DNA of 64,000 nt from Carya illinoinensis (taxonomy: Eukaryota > Streptophyta > Magnoliopsida > Fagales > Juglandaceae), in assembly GCF_018687715.1 (NCBI RefSeq), contig NC_056761.1, positions 16,692,001-16,756,000 on the forward strand, given 5' to 3'. The notes beneath the pieces were generated by a model. That model searched no databases. It saw only the letters and a program-made list of their open reading frames with translations, and had not been told where the DNA came from. Both the position numbers and the translations under genes were made by a program. Below, piece by piece: positions 1-12,400 of the stretch (positions are counted from its first letter, which is position 1; each line of letters starts with the position of its first letter).

Positions 1-436
1 CTTTGTAAGAAAGAAGGGTGCTAACCAAAGGTAGCAAGAACAAAAGCGATGTCAAAGCAAACAGAAAAGAAGATAACGAGTTGTTGGGCCTTGGTTTTGT
101 TTGTGGCGGCTCGGTCTATGACCCGATCCGTCAAGTATTATTGTGGTTTTTAGACAGATATTCAACGAAACTTGGGTCATGGAGTGGAGGCTCTTGTGTC
201 TTGTCCGATTAATTCCATTTTAACACGAGCTTGTGCAAGCATCAAACAGAGGTAGTTTCATGACATTATAAAAACAAAGTTTAATTAATTTCCTTTCTTC
301 TCACACTGGAAAAGTGCAAAAGACCATCGGATAATTAATTATTAGTGCAAATAATAAAGGAGAAGTTTTTCCAATCAAAGAAAATTTAAACTTCAGCATG
401 CTAACAATTTTACAATAATGCAACTCAATGGCTTAC
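1..436. other. Non-coding stretch, nothing recognised
   Basis: No convincing coding region was found. A short open frame on the plus strand (18-212) has no recognisable motif and no clear splice context. The stretch may be the intron or downstream flank of the minus-strand exon that begins at 437. Confidence 0.4.
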
Positions 437-620
437 CTGCCCTAGTTTGTCCATATGGAAATCATGTAATCCAGCACTTTCCCCAACATTCTTCACAGCC
501 TCATCGCCACCAATTTCCTTAATCGAACCCAAAGCCTCGTTCAACTCCAATGCTTCCTTAATTCTTGCCTCTCTCAATAAACCCCGATAAGGATGTGCCA
601 CAGGGCCGTGCTTGAGGCAG
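437..620 (-). CDS. Partial host exon, unknown protein
   Basis: Read on the minus strand, this stretch is open and looks like real coding sequence. It is rich in charged residues and contains stretches such as HGPVAHPYRGLLREARIKEA and LNEALGSIKEIGGDEAVKN. It ends in a textbook splice donor, CAG followed by GTAAGC, at 437/436. Upstream, a stop in the same frame lies near 675, and a pyrimidine-rich stretch (about 605-655) could lead into a splice acceptor, so the 5' edge of the exon is uncertain. I do not recognise the family and see no matching exon nearby. It could be a true gene continuing left of the window or a captured gene fragment. Confidence 0.45.
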
Positions 621-639
621 GTGGGGAGAGAATCGACGA

Positions 640-2267
640 GAATGGAAAGAGAGAGATTTTGGATTATTTAATTTTGATAGCTAAGATTTTCATAGAAATT
701 CACTATGAATAATGCAAACCAGCTAATAAAATTTTCTTAAGCAATTTATATATAACCTAATTATATAGACTGAAGCACTCTTAGAAAACTTTTTTTCTTT
801 TACAACCGATTGTAAAATTGAACGTAAAATAATTGTGTCGGTATCATTATCTTTACGAAAAGAAATTATAGAAAATTTCTGACAGATATGCTGGATGATC
901 ATCTTCTTCCTCCTTAAGGGGAGCATAATGTGGAGTCTATCAAAACAGTAATTCTATGTGGGATATCTCTGGATGATCATCTTCTTCCTTCTTAAGATGA
1001 TCATCCATATCAGAGAAGCATATTTGTCTGAATTCCAGTGCAGTTTGTATTGCATTTCTGAGTGTATTTATTCACAACTTTACAAGAGGCTAAGGAATCA
1101 AAAGGGAATAAAAAACAGTTACAAGCACTTGAGAGAAGAAACAAACGAAATTGCCTACGGTTCTTGAGTGGTACTCTGCTGCAGCAGCAGTATCCTCTAT
1201 GCTAATAAGATCCACATCTAAAGCCTTCACGCTCGTTTACATTCTTGCCAGTATTTACCCTCGAGGAAAATAATTTTACGTCTATATACTTCAGACCCCA
1301 CGCCATGCATGGCTCCATGATGCACGTTTCTCTCCTCACTTCATGCTGCCCTGCATGCGCACCACCAGCAACCACGTCAACAGCTAGACATTTCTTCCCG
1401 TACGCGGCCACTACCAACTTGCCTGCCACTGCACCACATTGGGATAGCCCCACTGCCAAAACCACGTCGCGCGCCATCACCCTCCCTTTTCACGAAAAGC
1501 CGCAGTGGAATCACCACGTGAGACGCCGAGCACAAGCAGCCACTGCTCCTCCACGACGAAGCAGCCATTGCCACTAAGTCTCTGCCTTTCACGACCGTAG
1601 TCCCACGCCACCCCAGCACGGCCCAACACCAACCTGCAAGCTTCCACTCACGACCTGCACCCCAACACCCCTCCTCTCTTCTAAGTACCTTGAAACAGAG
1701 CAGTTTTTTTGTTTTACTCAGCCAACCCACAGCATTAACAATAGCACTATACTGCTGGCATAAACATTTTTATAAAAACGTCGCGCAGTCCTTGCTCTGC
1801 TCCACTATCGTGTCAGTTGTCCGAATGGTTGTGGTCCTTCCTACGTACGGAAAGGAGGCCAGCATGCAGCCCTCGTTCTCATTCTATGAACGTATATACG
1901 CATGACCAGCCCTGATTCTTGATTTTATGTTCATCTGTGCTTGCTTGATCCTTCCTCTCCTCTCTTATGGTTAGTATTTCGATCTCCTCTCTTTTATGAT
2001 TCAACTTGTCTCTATATTCATCTTCATCATGTTTATCCCTGTGTTCTTTATTTCGTCTGCCTGGGTATGCCCCCGTGTATTTGAACTGGTTTTATCTTTT
2101 GATTCATTATTACTTCTAGTAAGTTATTACTATCAAATTTTAAAAAGTAAAAGTGCCCTTAGTCTTTTCTAACCGGTGAGCGAAGCGCCTTCCAGTTCCA
2201 GCCCAATAGGGGCACTTGCTGGTGAGGAAGATCCCATTTAGAAGAAGGAAGAAAAGAGTGAAGTTAC
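640..2267. other. Intergenic, low information
   Basis: No supported gene. The part from about 1200 to 1700 is GC-richer than its surroundings and gives overlapping open frames on both strands, with no family motif. Otherwise the sequence is AT-rich with homopolymer runs. Confidence 0.4.
892..1006. repeat. Duplicated motif with a hairpin
   Basis: The motif GGATGATCATCTTCTTCC occurs at 892 and again at 971. The second copy is followed by an inverted copy: 13-bp arms at 971-983 and 994-1006 are perfect reverse complements around a 10-bp pyrimidine loop. The function is unknown, and it is too short and isolated to call a mobile element. Confidence 0.7.
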
Positions 2268-3220
2268 AGGCCGGACGTGTGATTTTCACAAGAGTTGCAG
2301 CTTGTGATATTCTACATCCGCATGCATGATAAAAATGTGACCAGAAACATCACAAAAATCCTCCCTCGCGCAGCGATCTTTCCTCTTCCTTTCCCTCTGC
2401 AAAATTTTTTTTTTCACATCAGCTGAACACATTTCCCTGCTTCCTCTAATCATAATCGATTTCCTCTCCCCCTTCTCGCTTTCCCCAGTGCCTTCTCTTT
2501 CTTGTAGGTTTATTCTGTAATCTTTAGCATGAATAGATTATTTCCTTTCTTCAGCAATGTCAGACAAAAGCTATAAGAAAAAAAAAAAAAACAAAAAATT
2601 AAGCTTCTCATGATACAAAATTCACCGTATTCAGATATCATATGGCCTGGTTCAGAGAAGTTCACCATATTAAAAAATCATAATATTTAATGGAACGTAC
2701 ATGATATATCCCACGGTGTGAACTTCAGTGCTATTGAATCAGCTGATTTTTTGTATTTGCTCGATGTGAAGGCAGACAAGTATTAAGAGCACAGAAGACT
2801 ACTACAAAATAAACAACCCAGCAGGAAGCCAAAAAAAAAAAAAAAAATACAACTCAGTGCAAAAAAAACACAAATTTTCAACCAAAAAACAGCACAATTA
2901 ACTGGGAAGCACATGAAACCAACTATTATTCTGTCATTAATTTTTTATACAATGAACTGGGAAACACATTAAACCAAACTATTCTATCATGGGGAGAGGA
3001 AATCGCGCGATCGAGGGAGGGAAATGTGTTCAGTTGAAGTGAAACAAATTTTAGTGAGAGAAGGGGAAGAGGAAAGATGGTTGCTTGAGGGAAGCATTAT
3101 TTACATCTCTCTAATGATGTTTCTGATCATACATGCGGGTGTAAAATGTATAAGCTGCAACTCTATATGGCTTACGGTCATTGGCGGGTGTAAAAATGTG
3201 AAACCACCCGTCCGGTTTTG
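2268..3220. repeat. Long inverted repeat (foldback or MULE-like)
   Basis: The left arm (about 2268-2470) and right arm (about 3000-3220) are imperfect reverse complements. Matching landmarks, left versus reversed right, are a CCGGACG-GTGGTTTTCAC block at the outer end, GAGTTGCAGCTT, CATCCGCATG-ATGAT, ATCTTTCCTCTTCC and CTGAACACATTTCCCT. The roughly 530-bp centre has A-rich runs and a tandem duplication of about 58 bp (about 2893-2990). No transposase is encoded. Arms of about 200 bp suggest a Mutator-like or foldback non-autonomous element, but I found no clear target-site duplication, so the class is an inference. Confidence 0.65.
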
Positions 3221-4477
3221 GGGACTTAGAACAAGGGAGAAAAACCTAAGTATCCTTTCGCCTTGAGATAGGGTCATAGCAAGCGGCATAACAGCTACGG
3301 CTTCGTGCTGCACTGGAGTAATCCAATATATGGTTCAGGACGTTCCACCAAAGGAGCCATTGTGAGGAATAGCCATTCTAGAACAATCATTTGGTTTGTG
3401 ATCCCTCAAAGAGAAATGCTATATGTTAATGTACGTACATTTTATTGTAGTTTTTTTAAAAGAAAATAGGATTTAAACAATAGACCAAAACTCAATCACT
3501 GTTGCTTTTCATTTCAAAAAACATGATCCCCTTTCATAACCGTGTTTGTTGGTTTCCCTGTGTAGCTACAACCATTTGTATGAGTTGCGTTTCGTTTTCC
3601 AGTATATGAAACAAATATTTACTATGCCGAAGACTGCAACTCTAGGCTCTAGCTGTGTCGAACCTTAGTGAATCAAAAATATTGACAGTGGCTAAGAATG
3701 GTGGAGATGAGTACTGTGAATCTGTGATATGGGACGGGGAAAAGTAACAGATAACGGATTTTGGTCTGTGTACTTACATATAAGCTTAAAACGTGTGTAC
3801 ATATTTTAGAAAGGGATACGTATTACCTAATGTTTTTTATTTTTTTATTTTGAAAAAAGGGATACTTTATTGCTCATAACAGTGCTTACAACAACTTATT
3901 GAGTACAATATTATGAATATAATTAGGAATCTCTTCTAGTTTATACAAATCTTCAGTAATAAACTAGACCAGCACGAGAGAGGGATATATAGTTTTATGC
4001 ATTCAAGGATCTAAAATTAAAAAAGAAAAATCCGAGCTAAAATTAACAACAAGTCCAATTACATTACAATTCATGTCAATTACTCCAACTAAAACCAAAA
4101 AAACATAAATAAATAAAGGAATCCGTTGTATGTATATGAGAGAATCACACTGTCTAAGTTCCACTTTAGAAACAGTTGTAAATCAAACGTCGTTTAATTC
4201 CCTCTATTTCAATTGTGAAAAACAGAGCCTAAATAGAAGTATACAAAGCCCAAACAGTTCTATAGAGAAATGTTTGGTTTATTTTCTGCGAACTTACACT
4301 TTGCAAGATTTATCGTATATTTCTTTATTCTTCTTCTATGTTTTTTGTCATAATGATTTATAAATAATGCAATGTGTAAAAAATATTATTTGAAAATATA
4401 TGTTTGTATATTTTTTTGACACCTTCGTCTATATATATGATCTTCTGACTGATGTATTTTAATTAACTTGTAATTAG
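3221..4477. other. AT-rich stretch upstream of the protease
   Basis: This should hold the promoter and any 5' exon (signal peptide, prodomain) of the C1A protease. I see no prodomain-like coding sequence and no clear start. Homopolymer runs and an AT-rich TE-like patch (about 3820-3930) are the only visible structure. Confidence 0.4.
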
Positions 4478-4728
4478 GATATTGATCAATTGCCTAAAAA
4501 ATTTCCCACTTTTTGGGACTGGCGTATTCGCAATTGTGGAACCTTGAATCCAGTTAAAGATCAAAAGGAATGCAGTAAGTGATACTTCTTTAATCATATT
4601 TAAACCCATGTTTATCAAGCCTTAAGACCTTGTCCTCTTTAACCCATGTTTTTCTTGCTACAGATTGATATCATGTAATGTATGAAATTATATTTGAAAT
4701 ATTAGTATTGGTCATTAAGTTACACCTA

Positions 4729-4773
<45 letters not shown>

Positions 4774-5576
4774 TGTTGATGTACATGCTAGGGTTGCTCT
4801 ATGCTCCAATCTGTATTTATCATAGTTGTTTGTTTGATCAGGCTGATGGGGGAAAAAAATAAAAACCTCTCAGCAAATGTGTTATTTGTGGCCTATTGTT
4901 TGAATATATTGGTGTACCTTGAGTAGCATTGACATGCCTTTTATTATTATCTTAGGCTTATTGGTGTTCTTTAAGTAGCATTGACATGCCTTTTATTATT
5001 ATCTTAGGCTTATTGGTGTTCTTTAAGTATTGTAATCAATTCACATTCTTGGTGTTGGCTTGTTGTTTGTATAGGGTTGTTTGTCCCCTTACTAATAGTT
5101 TTAATGATTAAATAATTGATTCTTGTATCTATAGCTAGTACTCATTGGGAATAAGATTGTTTCACTTATCTAAATATAACTATAATATTTAACTTAGCAT
5201 GTAAAGATATTAGATACTAATAATTTCTTAGACTTTTGTGAACAAAAAGATGCAGCCTTATAATTTCATTATTGTCAAGAAATATTATATACTAATAATT
5301 TTCTGCTTAGATATGTGTTGGGCAATAGTTGCTGCTGAGGTTGTTGCAGCAGGTCTTAAAGCTAAAAATCCAGATAAAGATCTTCTCGAACTTTCCTCCC
5401 AAGAGTTGCTTGATTGTTGTAAGGAAGAAAAAAGAAAATGTTACACATATTCCACCAAAAAAGCTTTGGAATGGATTAGAAGTTATGGGATTATGAAGGA
5501 GGAAGATTACCCATTCAAAGGATATAAATGTCCTTGTAGACACAAGACTGAAGAACAGGTTATATAAATTTAAATT

Positions 5577-5607
<31 letters not shown>

Positions 5608-6142
5608 ACTATATATATATGTTTGTGTATCTACTTCATTTATTCTTATCGTGGCACTTCATGTAGAAAACTCTGGCTGTGAAGATCGTTGACGTAAAAA
5701 AGGTAGATCATGATAATGAAAATGAGCTACTTATGAGAGTGAAAGAACAACCAAGAGCATGTGGTTTAACGGTGACCAATGCATTCCGAGAACTTAAAGG
5801 CGTAAGTATTATCAATTTTTAATTGGGCATACATACCAGCAATAATATAATGATTATTACTTAAACATTTTTTATGTTACTATTTGATAGGATATATATG
5901 AAGGATCCGAAGAACTTGATTTAATTCTCCAAGGAAAAAAGGAAACTTATCAACATGCAATCCTTATAATTGGATTTGGTTATGACGAGAAAGAAGATAA
6001 AAATTACTGGATCATAAAAAACTCTTATGGCAAAGATTGGGGAGTGCACGGATATGGCAGAATTGCTCGTAAGTCTAGTCTTCCAAAAGGCAAGTCTAAC
6101 TTGATTTTTCGAACCTGCTACCCAATAGTACCTAAATTATAG
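4478..6142 (+). CDS. Papain-like (C1A) cysteine protease, prodomain missing
   Basis: Four exons join in frame with GT-AG introns: 4478-4574, 5311-5558, 5667-5801 and 5891-6142 (stop TAG), about 243 residues. Exon 1 carries a WDWR-type mature N-terminus and VKDQ (the oxyanion-hole Gln). Across the first intron the frame runs [13 protein letters not shown], placing the nucleophile Cys directly before Trp as in papain. Exon 2 has LSSQELLDC and EEDYPFKG. Exon 4 has the catalytic His in [11 protein letters not shown] and the catalytic Asn in [12 protein letters not shown]. The usual GCNGG block after DC is shortened and the Trp after the catalytic Asn-Ser is Tyr. No I29 inhibitor prodomain or signal peptide is visible in the 1.2 kb upstream, so it is either 5'-truncated (a pseudogene lacking its start) or has a distant first exon. 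The family degrades proteins in vacuole or apoplast; activity here is unproven. Confidence 0.85.
4728..4773. repeat. (ATT)n microsatellite in intron 1
   Basis: An uninterrupted run of TTA/ATT trinucleotides lies inside the first intron of the cysteine protease gene. Confidence 0.95.
4917..5030. repeat. 57-bp direct tandem duplication
   Basis: The block running from the TGAGTAGCATTGACATGCC-type start to GGCTTATTGGTGTTCTTTAAG occurs twice in a row with almost no divergence, inside intron 1 of the protease gene. It looks like a recent slippage duplication. Confidence 0.85.
5578..5607. repeat. (CT)n microsatellite in intron 2
   Basis: A perfect CT dinucleotide run shortly after the exon 2 donor of the cysteine protease gene. 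Confidence 0.95.
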
Positions 6143-6619
6143 CATCTAAATTAATATGTATATCCAACTTTTAATGTATTTGCTTATGAGATATATAGTT
6201 TAACTCAGAGTTTCATGTCATTGTCGACGTCTTATGATATATACAAGAATTTTCCATTCTTAATCTAAGGAAATTGAAAAGATTAGAATGGCCAAAAATA
6301 GCTCTAGATTGGATGCATCCTTGAAGGTGATAAATGGTTACATTGTCAAATAGCTTATCTACCATAAGACTATCTGACGAATCATGTCTGCATGGAGTAT
6401 CTACTTTGTGAAATTTCAAATTGCACAATTTTAACATATGTCAAGTCATTTTGTAGCACCACTTCTATAATTGTAGAAGTGGCATTATCTCTCAATTTTC
6501 TATTAAGTAAATTAAATGCATAAATTATTAGAAACTGGATTAAGTAATAACCATTATCCAAGAAAAGAACATGAGCGAGTTTTCAAAAACAAATCTCGGC
6601 TAAAAAATTAACCATATGC

Positions 6620-6621
<2 letters not shown>
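6143..6621. other. 3' flank of the protease gene
   Basis: AT-rich sequence with no supported coding region. It presumably holds the 3' UTR and polyadenylation signals of the protease gene; no single signal stands out. Confidence 0.35.

Positions 6622-6698
<77 letters not shown>
6622..6698. repeat. (GA)n microsatellite, 77 bp
   Basis: A perfect GA run. An opposite-orientation CT run of identical length (77 bp) lies about 940 bp downstream at 7639-7715. Confidence 0.97.
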
Positions 6699-6700
<2 letters not shown>

Positions 6701-7637
6701 CACAAAAAAAATCATCGTTACCAAATTATGTTCTTTCTTCTAGTGAAGTTCCCTCTCCTACACAGGGAAAATAAAAAAGCCAACCAATTTACATTGACAA
6801 AAGCATGCAGCATAATCTCACTTAAGCAAGTTACCATTGGAGGCTTGAAGCAAAGGAGTTTTGCAAACAAAATTAAATAAGCAACATCAGGCCAACTTTA
6901 GAATGTCTAAATAAACACTAGAAGCATTATCTTTCCATTGAACTTGTATAATTCATGTTTCCGAATTCCAACAGCATTGTTTAACTCCATACGATTTCAC
7001 CTCTGAAAGATCTTCAAATACATGTTTCACCTGAAGGAAACAAAAAAAGGTTAGTGGTCGATCTGCATAAAACCATGCATATAGAATTATCATCAAAATG
7101 CTCCAGAAAAAAAAAAAAAAAAAGCACCAATTATCAAATGAATCATTGTTTCCCCGTTCCTCCCCCACATAAAGCACCAATTTATCAATTTATCACCTTC
7201 GTCCATCTCCTCCTTAAATTATCTTATGTAAGAATTTCCCCCAATGCAGGACTCCCAGTAATCTTTAGTGGGACATGAGAATTATCGCAAGGAGTCAAGC
7301 TATGATAAATTGATTTCACTTCAAATGTCAATTTCTAGGAGGGGGCCCAACATGTCCGATCTTCTCTCCCCAATTATAATCTAACAGAGTACAAATAGGC
7401 ATGAAATGAAATAAAGATAGAAAAAGATAGACACGAATGGTACAATATAATGGATACCTATCTCAAGAAGATGGGAAATAAAGAGTTGAGAATAAAAGAA
7501 ACATCCAGCAGTGCTATGAGCGACAAAGGATAATAGGACAGTAATCTAGTGTATCTTTAAATAAATTTAACCCAACATAAATTATCAACAAAGTTAGAAG
7601 AAGTTAGAAGGTCTTTACAACTACTTCATGAGAAATT

Positions 7638-7638
<1 letters not shown>
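6699..7638. other. Spacer between GA and CT arrays
   Basis: No supported gene, RNA or mobile element was recognised in this roughly 940-bp AT-rich spacer. An A-run lies at about 7107-7123. Confidence 0.35.

Positions 7639-7715
<77 letters not shown>
7639..7715. repeat. (CT)n microsatellite, 77 bp
   Basis: A perfect CT run directly upstream of the first LINE. It is the complement of the GA array at 6622-6698 and the same length. Confidence 0.97.
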
Positions 7716-7719
<4 letters not shown>

Positions 7720-7836
7720 GTTGAGCTATCGTTTCCCTTTTTTCGTCGCTCGTCACTGGAAATAGCTATTATTTTTGCCCCATTTTGTTTCTCTTCACTG
7801 TTTTCCCTCCTCTTCTTCCTTATCTTGCAATGGTTT

Positions 7837-9433
7837 TCAGTAATTTTTTCATTGATTCCAAGTCTTTCTTCTTTCATAGTGTAAATGAAAAGTGGTGGAA
7901 AATCACTGAGACAAGTTGCAAGGTTGCTAAGTTTATTACAATGGATGTTTGTGCTGTGGAATGGTTGGCCTCTGTAGTGTTTTATAAGTCCAGATGAATT
8001 GGGAATCAAGTGTTGATTGCCCGATGCTGCCACAACCAATTTGGACATTTTGTATCGATGTATGAATATGGGAAAGAGGTGAGGCGTGGTTTTATTGCCA
8101 TCCCGGAAGGATTGAAGGGTGAGGGATGGAGGCGTTTTGCTACAATGCTAAGAGAGGCTAGCTCCAAGTCCTCTATTTCGGGTGTGGAAAACAAGGTAGG
8201 TTTTCGAAGGAACTCCTCGTCTCCTTGAGCACAAGCAGTGTTGGGTATGAAGAAGTCCTTCACAGATGTAGTTAAGAAGCCACCCTTTTCTTCTAATTCT
8301 TGTGGTTGCTTGAGGGGTAAGTGGGCTGTCTTTGGGGTGGATGGTGGGAAGGTGGTGGAGACGGACTTCAATTCTCCCAAGTATGATGCTTGGGTTTCCA
8401 AGTTGACATGTTAGGGGCTGGAGAGGGTATGTCTTTTTTGTCCATGCAGAATACATTATTGGACATGAGGGGTAAAATCGAATTTATGTTAAGTTGGGTG
8501 AAAATGGGCCAGGGCTGGAAGAAGAAAGGAGTGGGCTGAAAGCCTGGAGTTATGGATAAGTAGGAATTGGATTACACTGTTGGGCCTGCCTCTATAGGCC
8601 CAAGTTGGGCGAGGATGAGAAGGGTAAGCAAATGACTAGGGCGGGCCGGGCCTGGCTAAAAGCCCATTATGTGTTTTGTGAGAGAAGCTCGTATCGGACT
8701 TGTTTTGGGGCCAAAAGGCATCGTGCCTTCACCACCACCTGCAGCACCTACAGTAGACTTGCAACCTACCAGGGTTGGCACAGACCTTGCCAAAGGTGCT
8801 AGTTGATCCCTCGGAGAGTGCGATGGTGCTAGAAAAGCCGCCGAAATTGAATGAGGAATTTCTGTCGAGTTTTGAGTCTCGGATAGTGGTGGAGGAGCAA
8901 ATAGTTGCCCTGTCAATGTCTCTAATCCCATATGTGAGGCGTTTGAATTTGGTAGACACTGTTACATTGGTTATTCAACCTCCATTGACAGTGGAGGCTT
9001 TATTTTATATAAGAAGGAAATTGGGGACTCTCTAGAAGTGATGCTTAATTCAAAAATGGTGCAATAGGGCATAGATGGGGAGGCTTCTGGTGTTTCAAAC
9101 CTACAATTGGTTTTATGCGAAGGTGATTGTGCTGGTGGGAACCCAATTCCTATATGTGCTCTTCCCCCCTCATGTGCTGTGTCAGATTGGGTTCTTATAA
9201 AAGTAGAGGAGCTACAGGCCTGTGTTGGGATTTCCAGTGTTGGCTTTGAAGAACAATTCAAGGCACTTCTTATAGCCGTTGAATCTGGACGTTCCTCGGT
9301 TTTAAAACCTAATTCTCAAAAAGAATGGGAGATAAGGGGACTAGAATGTCCTATAAATTATGATATCAAGGAGGGGAGTGAAGGAAGGGGAAAATTGAAA
9401 GGGAGGGGATCTCACCTTTTTCATGAAGCCTAA
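7837..9433 (+). pseudogene. LINE copy 1 ORF1 (broken)
   Basis: The open pieces read KWWKITETSCKVAKFITMD, then CCHNQFGHFVSMYEYGKEV and RRGFIAIPEGLKGEGWRRF. This block is typical of ORF1 in plant LINEs, whose protein binds element RNA. The minus-strand LINE at 31 kb has the equivalent KRSIIIVLEDVAGRGWKRLA. The coding sequence is interrupted by stops (for example near 7995 and 8226) and frameshifts. The last piece ends at 9433, just past the ORF2 start codon at 9423, so the two ORFs overlap by 11 bp in different frames. Confidence 0.75.
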
Positions 9434-12400
9434 GATTCTTACTTGGAATGTTAGGGGTCTTAATGATCCTAATAAACGTTCTCGAATCAAGTCTAAGTTG
9501 ACATATTTTGCTTACAAGAAACGAAGTTACACTTTATTGATAGTTGCTTAATTCCTGGCTTGTGGGGCTGTCCCTTTGTGAGTTGGGCTTATTTGGCGTC
9601 TTCGGGAGCTTCGGAAGGCGTCCTCTTGATGTGGGACACAAGGGTGGTAGAGTTTGCAGGAATGCATTGGCAATTTTACTATAGCATATTTTTTTAAAAA
9701 TGTTGAGGATGGATGGGAGTGGACCTATGCGAGCGTCTATGGGCCAAATTTAGATAGAGAAATGAGTCTATTATGGGATGAATTGGCATGTTTGTACTCT
9801 CTTTGGGACATTTCGTGGTGTATGAGTGGTGATTTCAACATTACTCAGTTCCCCAATGAACGTTCAGGTAATTCTAGCTCTTCCTAAGCTATGAAACATA
9901 TTTTTAGTTCATTTTTTATTTGGGTCTTCTAGATCTTCCTCTTGTGGGGAGTGTCACTACTTGGTCCAATGGTCATGGCTAGTTGAGATTGGATTGTTTT
10001 CTTGTTTCCCCTTCTTGGGAGGCACATTATCAAAAGTTAATGTCAAAAGAGATTGCCTTGGGTGTGTTCAGACCATTTTCCTATCTTACTGGACAGTAGT
10101 GGCATTCATGGGAGTCGAAGGTATTTTAAATTTGAAAGTATGTGGTTGAAAACTGATGGCTTTGCTGATCAGGTTAGAAGCTAGTGGGCATCTTACAATT
10201 CACAGGTACTCCTGGCTTCATTCTTGCTAGTAATCTCAAAGCTTTGAAATTTAATTTAACGGAGTGGAACACGACAATTTTTGGGAATATCAATGGCTAG
10301 CAAAATTCTCTTTTGGAGGAGTTGCAGGTTTTGGAGTCTAGGGAAGAAGATAGGATCCTTTCTGATGAGGCTTTTTTGAGGAAAAAATCTGCGGTGGCTA
10401 ACCTTGAAAGGGTGTTATTGATGGAGGAGATCTCTTGGAGGCAAAAGTCTAGGTCCCTTTGGTTGAGAGAAGGGGATAATGTTTTCATAAAATTGCCAAC
10501 CCACATCATAGGAACAATGCCATTGAGATGCTTCATTCTGATGGATGTGAATCTCCTCTCCTCCTAAAATCTAGGACATTATAGTGCATTATTATGAAGA
10601 TTTTCTGTTCAAATCTATTTTTTGGAGGCCTAAGCTTGATGGGATGGTTTTTGAATCTCTTGATCCACTTAGTGTGAGTTGGTTGGAGAGACCCGTTGAT
10701 GAAGACAAGGTTTTTTAGGTGGTTAGTGGGATGGTTAAAGATAGAGCTCTTGGACCAGATGGTTTTTCTGTGGCCTTCTTGCAAGATGTGATGCGGGTTT
10801 TTTAGGAATTTTTTTCTCTTTTAACAAGTGTGAAAAATCTCTTAATGCCATATTTATTGAACTTATTCCTAAGAAACCTAGGTACTCTGACCTCAAGTAT
10901 TTTCGACTTATTAGTATTGAAGGTGCTTGCTAATCTAATGAGCAAGGTGATGGAAAACATCACCTCTAAGCCCCAAAATGCCTTTGTTCGGGGTAGACAA
11001 ATCCTTGACTCGGTGCTTATTGCTAATGAATTCCTTGACAGTTAGCTGAGAGAGGGCACTCCCGATGTCCTTTGTAAACATGATATGGAAAAGACTTTCG
11101 ATCATGTGAATTGGGAGATGCAGCTTGGGGGCTAGGTGGTATTCATGGATTCGACATTGTGTTTCTACTCCCCAATTCTTGGTTTTGGTCAATGGTAATT
11201 TTTCTAGTTTCTTTCATAGTTCGCATCGATTGAGACAGGGGACCCTTTATCTCACTTCCTTTTTGTCATTATCATGGAGGCATTGGGTCGTATGGTGTAG
11301 GTTGCTGTAAGGGAGGGATATCTATCTAGATTTTCAGTTGGTAATGACACTTATGGGCCTATTACTCTTTTGCATCTTCTTTTTGCAGATGACACCATCA
11401 TCTTTTGTGATGCAGATTTTGGCATATTCAAGCCTTAAGGGCTGTACTATAATGCTTTAAAGTTGTTTCGAGACTTAAGGTGAATCTGGGCAAGTCTGAG
11501 TTCATTTCAGTGGGGGAGGTGCGTAACATCAATAGCTTGGCAAGATTGTTGGGATGTAAGATTGCCTCTCTTCCTATGAAATATTATGGGGTCGTTGAAA
11601 AAGTTGAGAGAAGATTGGTTGGTTGGAAGCATCTTTACTTATCTAAGGGGTAGACTCACCTTTCTAAAAAGTACTCTCCCTCATCTTCTTACTTAATTAT
11701 CTATCCCTATTTCCACAGCCTGTAGGAGTGGTAAACTGGATTTAGAAGTTGTTTTGGGCTTTTCTTTGGGATGGTATGGGCGAACCTACTAAGTTCCATC
11801 TCATTAGTTGGAATAAAGTTTCTACTCCCATTTCGGTTGGAGGGCTAGGTGCTCGTTATTGGGTAAGTGGCTATAGAGATATCAATTGGAAGGGGAGTCA
11901 GTTTGGAGAGAGATAATCGATCGAAGTATGGTAGTGCATTGGGGGGGGGGGGGGGGGGAGGGAGGGGGGGTTGGTGTTCTAACGCTGTTCAGGGGACTTA
12001 TGGTGTGGGGCTTTGTAAGTTCATTAGAAAGGGTTGTGAGAGTTTTGTTAGTAATGTGAATTTTGCTGCTGGTGAGGGAGCTAGGATCCGTTTATGGTTT
12101 GACATTTGGTGTGGTGAGTGGGCTTGGCTCTCTATAATATGTTTCCAGCTATTTATAGATTGGCTTCTGATAAGTTTTTTGCTGTTTCAGATCTGTTTTG
12201 TTGCCCTAATGGTGTGATTCAGTGGGATATTTGTTTAACTCAAGAAGTTCAAGATTGGGAGATCGATGAAGTTTCAGCTTTTTTCAGTCATCTATACTCA
12301 CTAAGGATTAATGGTAATGCCATGGATAAAATGTTATGGACTGCGAAGGGGAACAAAAAATTCATTGTTCACTTGTATTATAAGCTTTTGTCTTTTCAAG

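Noticed and set aside
1202..1730. Overlapping open frames on both strands
   Set aside because: GC-rich patch with no family motif and no splice support; the weak similarity to 26458-26900 did not hold across more than short blocks.
6620..6880. Open frames of Arg-Glu repeats (also 5307-5609, 7626-8048)
   Set aside because: Translations of GA/CT microsatellites.
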